This document shows, piece by piece, positions 54,191 through 62,577 of a DNA stretch of 64,000 nucleotides. This DNA comes from Hexactinellida sp. DTS-2022. Taxonomy: Eukaryota; Porifera; Hexactinellida. The stretch spans positions 15,552,501-15,616,500 of the forward strand of contig JAPNXP010000001.1 in NCBI GenBank assembly GCA_028753945.1, read 5' to 3'. The position numbers and the translations under genes are program-made. The notes below the pieces were generated by a model. The model was not told the origin of the DNA. It worked only from the letters and a program-made list of their open reading frames with translations, and did not search any database. Each line of letters opens with the position of its first letter. Positions within the stretch are counted from its first letter, which is position 1.

Positions 54191-54634
54191 ACATATGCCA
54201 TATACAGTAGAACCTCGATAATACGGACACCAACGGACAGTAAAAATTTTGTTCGCTTTATCCGGAGTTCGTAAAATTTATAAATGCGAAATTCGAAATC
54301 AGCATACTTGTTCATTTACCTATTATAACATTTGGAACTTAGTTTATATCTCATATATAAATGCGGTTTCTATTCCCCCGTCACTTTAAACAATCCGGAC
54401 AAACAAACATACAAACAACAATCGAGATTTAATAATATACATATACCATATACAGTAGAACCTCGTTAATACGGACACCAATGGACAGCAAAAATTTTGT
54501 TCGCTTTATCCGGAGTTCGTAAAAACCGGAGTCATACCCATTGAATAGCCACTGTAAGTACCTGAATTTGTGGAACTGTTTGTTCGTCTTATCCAGAAAT
54601 TCGTATTACCGTGTCGTATTATCGAAGTTATACT
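54191..54634. repeat. Duplicated mariner-type MITE separated by an R1 fragment
   Basis: 54205-54273 is the first part of a CAGTAGAACCTCG MITE. 54274-54440 is an inverted R1 fragment (TTATAAATGCGAAATTCG to ATCGAGATTTAATAATATA). 54453-54634 is the full MITE. Both MITE starts are preceded by ACATAT(G/A)CCATATA, so the arrangement looks like a tandem duplication of insertion plus flank or an R1 insertion with duplication. It adjoins the acceptor of the 54165 exon. Confidence 0.75.
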
Positions 54635-54722
54635 GTTGTAGTAACTCTATAACTGATACACGACCATCTACGTATGGTCCGGCCGGTGCCACCATAGGGG
54701 AGGTTCATATGTGGCGTGACAG

Positions 54723-54904
54723 CAGTGTATTATACCGCCATTTGTAAATACGCACCTAATCTTGGTCAGACCCAATTTTCATACGCCTAAATCACAAATT
54801 AATGTTACGGTATAGGAGAAGATCCCAAATTTTCGCGCTCCTAAATTCAAATTCACCAAAAATCATACTCCCCCATAGGAGCGTCTCGCGCTCCTAGATA
54901 ATGA
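54723..54904. repeat. R3 repeat copy, uninterrupted
   Basis: CAGTGTATTATACC to GCGTCTCGCGCTCCTAGATA. Serves as the empty reference for the insertions in the 47175-47729 copy. Confidence 0.88.
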
Positions 54905-54950
54905 CAGTACTAACTGAATTAGTAGAATTGCACCTAACGACGCCGGTTAC

Positions 54951-55480
54951 CTTAGCTCCTTCCACTCCTCATCATACGAGGCTGGAGTGGCGTTGGAGCG
55001 CATGGCCCGCCTGGAGCTGGCCAGCTGCGAGAGCTCCAGGAACCTGAGACTGGTCTCCGCTAGCGTCCCTATGCTGCGGGAGAGTGCGCACTGCACCAGG
55101 ATGTTGGAGTCCCTGGTAAGCGGCTTGAGTGCAGGCAGGATGTACCGGGGGAACAGCTCCAGCTCGTTGTTGGGCACGTGTCTCGCCCGACACACGCAAT
55201 GGGAGAGCGTCTCTATGGCTAGCGCACGCACCTCCGGCTCCTCGGAGCTGCCAGGCCCGCTGCCCCTGTCCTCGCGCAGGAAGTATATTATGCAGGGGAC
55301 CACACGCTCCAGGACGGGCGGGTCCGACAGGTTGTCTGAGATGAGCCGCAGCAGCTCGAGGGTCTGCATACGGGCCTGTCGGAAGCGGGAGGTGTGGATG
55401 AAGCAGGTGACGCAGGGGAGCACCAGGAGGGGGGAGTCTCGGAGACGGCGGTCTGAGTCCCGGGTGAGGGCATCCAGCAC
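54951..55480 (-). CDS. PIK3R4: PIK3R4/VPS15, upstream HEAT-repeat exon (most 5' exon visible)
   Basis: 530 bases, acceptor GCTATGCTAG before 55480 and donor GTAACC after 54951, ending in phase 2. RVVPCIIYFLRED, ELFPRYILPALKPLTRD and LAETSLRFLELSQL match PIK3R4 HEAT repeats just C-terminal to the kinase domain. The six exons together encode about 988 residues. Human PIK3R4 has 1358, so roughly the first 370 residues, including the pseudokinase domain and myristoylated N-terminus, are missing from this stretch. Confidence 0.94.
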
Positions 55481-56942
55481 CTAGCATAGCAGAGTTAAAC
55501 AATGGACACATACAAGGGAATGTCTAGGCTTTTGGCTTACAGTATGGGGGAAATATAGATTTCGGAACGATGATTTGAAATCTCCTATATGAGAGGTTCC
55601 CACTTCCCAGCCTAACCTGGGGTCCACGGACGGACGGCAGTAGGATCCACAAGATCTCGAAATTTGTATTACGGTCAATGGAAGGGGGATATATTCTAAA
55701 TAGGGGTCCACAGTTAAAAAAATTTGGAAATCGTTATTTTTGTATATACTATAGTTTGGTATATACTATAGGTTGGGGATCATTATATTATGTCATACAA
55801 TAGATTTAGGCGTATTAAAAGTTGTTCGGATCAGGATCGATAGTTTCTGCAAAAGGCATTGGATATATAAGATGTGTAGTGAAGCAACATTTTGTATTAC
55901 ATGTACGTATAGTATAAGTGTTAACTTAATGATTCAGAATTTAAATGAATGTGAGTACCATATTCCATAGACAAGCTACCGTAAACTGGGTCACTTAGGC
56001 CCATGGGATTTACTTTGGCCCAAGGTTGTAAATTCAGGAAATTATTTAAATCAATCATATACCAAGTAGATAGGTACAACATGAATTGATAAGATATTTA
56101 AGATTCTATAATGATACTCTATAGGCATTGTGAGTTTATGTAACACCGAAATTTCAAAGGAAGAGTTCTATTGCTCAGTCAATATCTGTTTTACATTGAT
56201 TAACCTAGTTTGGCCCAAAGCCAAGCTTAAAGGCCTAGGTACCCCAGTTTACGTAAGCACTTGTTATTATAGTTGTAAATAATAAATTTACAAGTTGACA
56301 AATGTTTAAACTTCAACAAATTCCAAAAACTAAATTATGAATAAAATTTTGCATTTTAGGATAACATACTCCTTTTCAAAAAAGGAATTGAAAAAAGAAA
56401 ATTTAGCCTTGCCGGTTGAAACAACGATTTAACCACCAACTATTGTAACAATGTTATTAGGAATTTTCATATTTAATGAGATACTGTGAAAGTATAACTC
56501 AGCTACAAATATATACTCTCTTTCTGCAGGTGAGTATTCTAAAGTAACAAAGTTGGTTAAAAGTCAGAACAAATATTTGTTTCCGATGTGAACTCAACAT
56601 AATACCAACCATTTCCATGCATCTATAAAATATGTAAAATTAATTAATTAGTTAACGATTGTGCTGTTGAATAAAAATTCGAAATTTATTTTTTCCAATT
56701 ATGCTAAAAAGATTAACAATTTACTTGAGTATTCATTTTCAGTCTCATATAACAATTACATAAGGCATAGTTGAAGAGGATTCAATTTCATAAATTAAAC
56801 CTTCCCTACACTGTTAGAATGTGTGTCTGTAAGGTGAAACTCCTTACCTCTAAGAACTTATAAGAAATTTATCCAACTCCCATTATTTATGTGAGACTCT
56901 TATACTTACTAATTTTATAGTTATCAGTCACTTGTACACAAG
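55481..56942. other. Gap between PIK3R4 5' side and the membrane-protein gene
   Basis: No kinase-domain exon of PIK3R4 could be recognised on the minus strand here. A MITE occupies 55980-56253. The rest is AT-rich without a supported gene. Confidence 0.6.
55980..56253. mobile_element. 274 bp MITE (CGTAAACTGGG ends)
   Basis: The ends are CGTAAACTGGGTCACTTAGGC and the complement of CCTAGGTACCCCAGTTTACG. Likely TA on both flanks. A related end is at about 58245-58300 (CAGTTTACTTCAGGTCACTT). Confidence 0.78.
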
Positions 56943-56950
56943 TATAAATA
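56943..56950 (+). promoter_or_regulatory. Candidate TATA box
   Basis: TATAAATA 39 bases upstream of the predicted ATG at 56989. The spacing would give a very short leader, so this is tentative. Confidence 0.35.
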
Positions 56951-56988
56951 GTATATAGAACACTTGGAAATAAGTCTCGCGTAATATC

Positions 56989-57113
56989 ATGAACAAGTCA
57001 ACGGAAGAAAAAACCTTTGATATCCTGAATGCCATATCACTCAAGTTCTTCCACATTTATGGTTTCGTGGGGTTTCTCTCTCTCTCACTATGGGCCATCC
57101 TATCCATAATCTG
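56989..57113 (+). CDS. Multi-pass membrane protein, exon 1
   Basis: ATG 56989 followed by MNKSTEEKTFDIL and a hydrophobic segment (GFVGFLSLSLWAILSIIW). It is followed by donor GTGCGT at 57114 and ends with two bases of a Trp codon. Joining to the acceptor GAGTAG at 57173-57178 continues the downstream frame exactly, giving a 65 bp intron (57114-57178). Read unspliced, this frame stops at about 57124. Confidence 0.65.
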
Positions 57114-57178
57114 GTGCGTCATTTAGTATCACAAGTGTATTCTAATTCGAAAAGTTTTAAGTATCAGTTTAAGAGTAG

Positions 57179-58148
57179 GTATGTCATGGATAGTAACACG
57201 TGGAATTGTATAGAAAGGAACTACAAATTGAAACGGACTACAAATTTCTTGCTGATTCTGTTGTGCATCATTGAGATTGTAGTATCTGTATCAGTCACCG
57301 TAATCTCAGTGTATGGATACACAATATCTAAAATCAATTATCAAATCCATATGTATGTCTTACAACCGTTCATTAATAATTTTCAACATCTGATCTCAAT
57401 CAATTACAGACTCCTGTTAGGTTTTTTCATCTCTGTCGTGATTTCCATGCTTGACATTATCACTATGATAACAGTGTGTTTCATTGAATGCTACACTTTC
57501 TATCCATCGAAGTGCAAGCATCCTGTTTGTTATGGATTTACTCGTCTCGGCGTTAAAATATTAGTCATTATGCTATTGAGCTCTGTCGTCCAGCTGTTGA
57601 TATTCCAGCGTCTTGTTGGAGCATTCCTATTCTTCTATGAGTATATTAGGTTGATTAGATTGTCTCAGAAACTCTGTCGGCTATTGTACCAAAGGTATTT
57701 TGATGCCCGCTTCCACGAGAACCATCATACGAGTGTAGTTATGTATTACAAACAAATACACTTCGAATTCAAAATTGGTGCCACAGTTGTGTTAACTTAT
57801 TTATTCTTTCATTTAATCGCATTCATTATCGAAGGCTTGTATCCAATCGTATTAACCGTTCTAACCAACCCGAAATGGTTTAACCGTGTATACAACGTAC
57901 CTGTGTCAATGGAGTATTTCGTAAGACGGGATAATTGGGTGCTACTGAGTGTTGATCAAATCTTGGTTATGATTTTAGGCGGCGCCATGGGTTTGGCATT
58001 GTTGATCATTACGGTTCCCTATTTGTGCTTATCGGGGTTTTACTTTATGAGGAAGATAAAGAAAGCGTTGAAAAGTCGAAACTATTCATTTCGTTCTGAT
58101 TTGATTGAAAAGATGATAAACAAACACAACACAGATTACACAACTTAA
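57179..58148 (+). CDS. Multi-pass membrane protein, exon 2
   Basis: 970 bases to the TAA at 58146-58148. With exon 1 it encodes 364 residues with about six or seven hydrophobic segments, for example FLLILLCIIEIVVSVSVTVI, LLLGFFISVVISMLDIITMI, ILVIMLLSSVVQLLIF and VMILGGAMGLALLIITVPYL. Basic stretches lie at the ends (MRKIKKALKSR). The general shape is that of a 7TM or gustatory-receptor-like protein, but I recognise no family motif. An unspliced reading would start at ATG 57090 with 352 residues. Confidence 0.7.
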
Positions 58149-58239
58149 TAACTAACTTATTGTTACGTATATCTTTTCTATGTAAACACAGATTATATAA
58201 AATTAAATTTTATTCGGGAAAATAAGATAAATACACTCA

Positions 58240-58820
58240 ACTCAGTTTACTTCAGGTCACTTTGGCCCGAGGGAAGTTTGACCCAATTAACCGAAATATG
58301 CTATGATGAGGTTATAACTATTTATGATATACGTAGGTATACTGAATATGAAGGTGACAAAAGCTTTAACCAATGAAATTCGGGGTTGACCCAGGATGGA
58401 TTAGCAGTTACCATTCAATTAGTATAAATAGATTTTAGTGTATCTATCAGTTGTTAAGTGTGCACATGGCCTACTATAATATACGGCTAGATAAGTCAAG
58501 TATTTGCTCATTTCATTTCCAGGCCAGTGTTTACTTTCTGATTGCTCGTAAATATAATCACCTACAGTCATAGAATCAATTATACTTAAATTTTCAAATA
58601 GACTGGAAACATCTAGAACACTTTTGGTAATGATTTCTCGCGGGATCATCATTAAATGGCGCCTAAATAGTTTAACCACAAATCTGAGATTCTCAAAAGT
58701 GGTTCTAATGGACTCGCAATGGTTGATTATCCCATATACAACCCAAATAACAACAATAAGAGGCATAGTTTATCCTAAAATGAAAATTAGAAACTGGCCT
58801 TCTCTTTTCATGGCCTTGTC
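58240..58820. repeat. Mixed repeat remnants, including a piece of the DUF4371 transposon
   Basis: 58245-58300 resembles the end of the 55980 MITE. 58355-58470 resembles the left part of R2 (AACCAATGAAATTCG, TTAAGTGTGCA). 58665-58818, read on the minus strand, matches 31722-31863 and provides the empty target of the hAT element. A 115-codon minus-strand ORF crosses these pieces and has no independent support. Confidence 0.65.
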
Positions 58821-58829
58821 GGTGACATA

Positions 58830-59278
58830 CAGTGAAACTCGCTTAGTACGTACTCGGCTTAAGACGTACTCTCGGATATTACGTACTGTTCGCTAATAAC
58901 CGATTTTCTCTCCTATCTGATCCATTATAAATGATTCGGTTAATACGTACTCGGATAAGACGTACCTCGGATAAGACGTACCAATTTATATTCCCAAGTA
59001 AACAAAATGTATGTATTTTAATTCGGTTAGTACGTACTCTAGAAAAGTATCAGCAGAACTCGGTTATTATTTGGTTTAAGTAAGCATGTGACAACTAAAA
59101 TACTTCAATCATATCGTTAGGTATGTACTTGTATACCATACATCTTATTCATATCATTGAACAAGTCAGTATTTCAACTTGTGGAATATCCATACGGATA
59201 AGAGTCATAAGACGTACCTCGGTTAGTACGTACTTTTTCTTGTCTCCCAAGGTGGTACGTCTTAACCGAGTTCTACTG
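58830..59278. mobile_element. 449 bp TA-flanked MITE with TACGTACT repeats
   Basis: The ends are CAGTGAAACTCGCTTAGTAC and the complement of GTCTTAACCGAGTTCTACTG. TA is on both sides (58828-58829, 59279-59280). The interior is filled with CGGxTAAxACGTAC repeats. Confidence 0.85.
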
Positions 59279-59349
59279 TATTTAGCCGCTACCTAGATGT
59301 TGTATATAAATACATCCAGGATATAATTGGAAAAGGATTATGCTTTATA

Positions 59350-59420
59350 TACAAGCGAGGACCGAAGGCCCGAGTGCAAGTTGTAAGGACAAGCGTAGCG
59401 CGGACGAGCAGAATGTACTG
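59350..59420 (+). repeat. Right end of Helitron-like R2
   Basis: CAAGCGAGGACCGAAGGCCC, then AAGCGTAGCGCGGACGAGCA and TGTACT. Matches 20555-20624. Confidence 0.65.
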
Positions 59421-59520
59421 AAAATTAGTAACCATATTCCATAGACAAGCTATGCACTTATTATAATAGTTGTCGTTTGAACGAATATTATAATGAAATT
59501 AATATTTGTTAGAGCTTCCA

Positions 59521-59672
59521 TATATGTAGACAGCCTATTTATAGACGGACTATAAAGCCCTACAAAATAAGTACAAAATTTCTAGACCTTCTATTTTGTA
59601 GACCAAAAGCACCTGCCGTCTATTGGTAATAGTATTTAATTTATAGACGGTCTAGAAATAGATGGTCTACTG
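59521..59672. mobile_element. Palindromic MITE related to 4836-5001
   Basis: Left TATGTAGACAGCCTATTTAT, right GACGGTCTAGAAATAGATGG with TCTAC. Diverged inverted ends. It abuts an R3 copy at 59674. Confidence 0.65.
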
Positions 59673-59673
59673 A

Positions 59674-59852
59674 CAGTGTATCATACAGCCATTTGTAAAT
59701 ACGCTCCTAACCCTGGTCTGATCCAATTTTCATACGCCTAAATCATTAATTAATGTTACGGTATAGGAGAGGATTCCAAATTTAGCGCTCCTAATTAAAA
59801 ATTTCCACAAATCATGCTCCAAAAGGAGCGTCTCGCGCTCCTGGATAATTCC
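59674..59852. repeat. R3 repeat copy, uninterrupted
   Basis: CAGTGTATCATACA through GGAGCGTCTCGCGCTCCTGG. Matches 54723-54904. Confidence 0.88.
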
Positions 59853-59931
59853 TTGGGTCTACTTATAAGTTAATTCATCGTTTACTATTTTAAGACAACA
59901 TGATTTTTGTATAGTTGGAGATCATAAATAT

Positions 59932-60629
59932 CGTGACCTTCGTTATATAAGGCCTTACTACTACTCCGAACCATGGATTACTTAAAGTCCATTGATAAAT
60001 AGGTGACTTATCTTTATTTCAATAACTAGTAATGATATACGTCATAAATGTACTATAACTATATAGGAACTTGGTATCAAGGTATACATAGCATCCTTCA
60101 GAATTGTGCTATTTCACCATATGATGACGTAATCACTATTTTGGGTGCGAAATATCGTGTTTTAATAACCTGCTTTTACCATAGTTAAACGCGTTATAAA
60201 TGTTCAAGATTGGAACATGATGATGCCCAGGACTTGTTGAAAGAAATATATTGAAATTATAAATGGAATGTTGACACATTCCTCGATTGCCAGGGATATG
60301 TATATTTCCTAAGATGAACCATAACTCAAAGACTCAATTTATGTAAACTGGGCGATTTCTGATCTATCCGGAATAGGTAACTTGCTATTCATTGATAATA
60401 CATCATTTATGCTTAATTTCATTAACTTTTGAGATAATGAGATAATTAGCTTAGAAAAATTATTTGCTAATTATCTCATTATCAGAGACTGACTTATAGT
60501 ACATTTATGACGTCTATCATTACTAGTTATGGAGATAAATATAAATAACCTAAAAATCAATGGCCTTTAAGTAATCCATGGTCCAGCAAAATCTACTCAG
60601 TAGTAAGGCCTCATATAACGAAGGTCACG
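59932..60629. mobile_element. About 700 bp TIR element (CGTGACCTTCG ends)
   Basis: The left end CGTGACCTTCGTTATATAAG and the following CCATGGATTACTTAAAG pair with CTTTAAGTAATCCATGG and ATATAACGAAGGTCACG at the right, so the TIRs are about 100 bp. A truncated copy with an inserted MITE is at 48669-49390; fragments are at 22400 and 51165. No ORF. Confidence 0.82.
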
Positions 60630-60753
60630 GTTTGGTTTAAATATACTGTGTTTTGTGATTAAATTATTGTGACATTAACAAAACTATTATCATTAATATT
60701 GAATCTTCAAATTGAATTAATGGTTTGTCATCAAACGAACAAATATTAGAATA

Positions 60754-62110
60754 CAGTAGATGTCGCCATGTCGGACATAAGCACACCGGTTATAAGAACA
60801 TATTAGATATAAGAACACTATGTTGGAAAACGGTTGCCATATCTATATTATTAAATCTCGATTGTTGTTTGTTTGTTTGTTTGTGTGTGTGTGTGTTTGT
60901 CCGGATTATATTAAATTGATGGGGGAATAGAAACCGCAATTAATATTGGGATATAAACTAACTTTCAAATGTTATAATAGGTAAACAATTCTTATAATAG
61001 GTAAACAAGTATGCTGAACACGAATTTCGCGTTTATAAATTTCTCATATGAATATTTGTTGTTGTTGTTTACACAAAATAGGTAAACAAATTAATGAAAA
61101 TTCAAAATCAACCAAGAAGTTAGCTTCCAACGGATATTATAGGTAAACAAGTATGCTGAAGACGATTTTCGCGGTTATATTTTTCTAATATGAATATTTG
61201 TTGTTGTTGTTTACACAAAATAGGTAAACAAATTAATTAAAATTCAAAATCAACCTAGAAGTTAGCTTTCAACGGGTATTATAGGTAAACAAGTATGCCG
61301 AACACGAATTTCGCGTTTATAAATTTCTCATATTAATATTTGTTGTTGTTGTTTACACAAAATAGGTAAACAAATTAATTAAAATTCAAAATCAACCTAG
61401 AAGTTAGCTTTCAACGGGTATTATAGGTAAACAAGTATGCTGAACACGAATTTCGCGTTTATAAATTTATAATATGAATATTTGTTGTTGTTGTTTACAC
61501 AAAATAGGTAAACAAATTAATGAAAATTCAAAATCAACCTAGAAGTTAGCTTTCAACGGGTATTGTAGGTAAACAAGTATGCTGAACACGAATTTCGCGT
61601 CTATAAATTTATAATATGAATATTTATTGTTGTTGTTTACACAAAATAGGTAAACAAATTAATGAAATTCGAAATCAACCTAGAAGTTTGCTTTCAAAGG
61701 GTATTATAGGTAAACAAGTGTGCTGAACACGAATTTCGCATTTTTAATTTCTAATATGAATATTTGTTGTTGTTATGTTGTTTACCAAAAATATGTAAAC
61801 AAATTAACGAAAAATTCAAAATCATTCTTGAAGTTTGCTTCCGACGGGAATTATTCGTAAACAAGTTAAAACTATGGAAATGGTAGAAAGAGTTGTATAT
61901 AACTTCCTCTAACATTTTCCATGGTAGCAACGGTGGGGAGTAAGGCCGCATAGCGGCCGTTAACTTGAGGTGCGTAGCACCGATCTGTCGCAAAGCGACC
62001 GAGACCGAAGGGCTCGTACCCTATATAATTTATGTCGGGTATAAGAACATCCCGGTTATAAGCACATCAAGTGCAGTTCCCGACGATGTGCTTATAACCG
62101 GAATCCACTG
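60754..62110. mobile_element. TA-flanked mariner-type element hosting R1 copy C
   Basis: The ends are CAGTAGATGTCGCCATGTC and the complement of GCTTATAACCGGAATCCACTG, with TA on both sides (60752-60753, 62111-62112). Internal GACATAAGCACACCGGTTAT repeats. The R1 element occupies 60842-62019. Confidence 0.78.
60842..62019 (+). mobile_element. Helitron-like dispersed repeat R1, copy C, with about six 141 bp repeats
   Basis: Full-length copy from TCTATATTATTAAATCTCGA to AGGGCTCGTAC. Between about 60990 and 61830 it has about six direct repeats of roughly 141 bp. Each contains TTGTTGTTGTTTACACAAAA, TAGGTAAACAAATTA, CAACCTAGAAGTTAGCTTTC and CTGAACACGAATTTCGCG. Near the 3' end is GTGCGTAGCACCGAT and the CGCAAAGCG hairpin. 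Confidence 0.75.
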
Positions 62111-62112
62111 TA

Positions 62113-62577
62113 TTCGTGGCCCTAGTTAATATACTAGAGACAAAGTGGGGGTGGTTAATCGTTTCTCGCTATGGCTCTTCGCCAATGGTGTTGAATAAAT
62201 ACGTAAAATCTTTAGAGTACGTATACAACGAGAATAAGACTCAGCTTTATCAAGTATATTAGCCTTTAATTAAAGTACAGTTAACTTATTCATTTAAAAC
62301 AATTTTGACTGAAATTTTACTAAGCGACGAAGTAAACTCTTTGATTCATATGCAATAACTAATATTTAATAGATCGGTTAAATTGTCAATAAATTTGTTA
62401 CCTGTTAACCGAAATTAACCGATATACCCTGATTGTAATTTATGTGTTCCTTAGTTTATTCCAACGAGGGGGGTTCCCGTATATAATAAATATCTGACAG
62501 CATCAATTGCTATATTAACAACATTATACAAAGTAAAGATATATGTATACACAAAATATAAAATAAATACTCTAAAG
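62113..62577. other. Short gap before the transposase-like gene
   Basis: Contains an inverted motif ATCGGTTAA...TTAACCGAT at about 62372-62422. No gene supported. Confidence 0.45.

Noticed and set aside
53686-54210. 174-codon plus-strand ORF
   Set aside because: Antisense to the PIK3R4 exon 53358-54165; no domain.
54987-55484. 165-codon plus-strand ORF and a 179-codon second minus-strand frame
   Set aside because: They overlap the well-supported PIK3R4 HEAT exon and result from its high GC and scarcity of stops.
58419-58766. 115-codon minus-strand ORF as a gene
   Set aside because: It runs across the boundary of at least two repeat fragments, one shared with 31722-31863.
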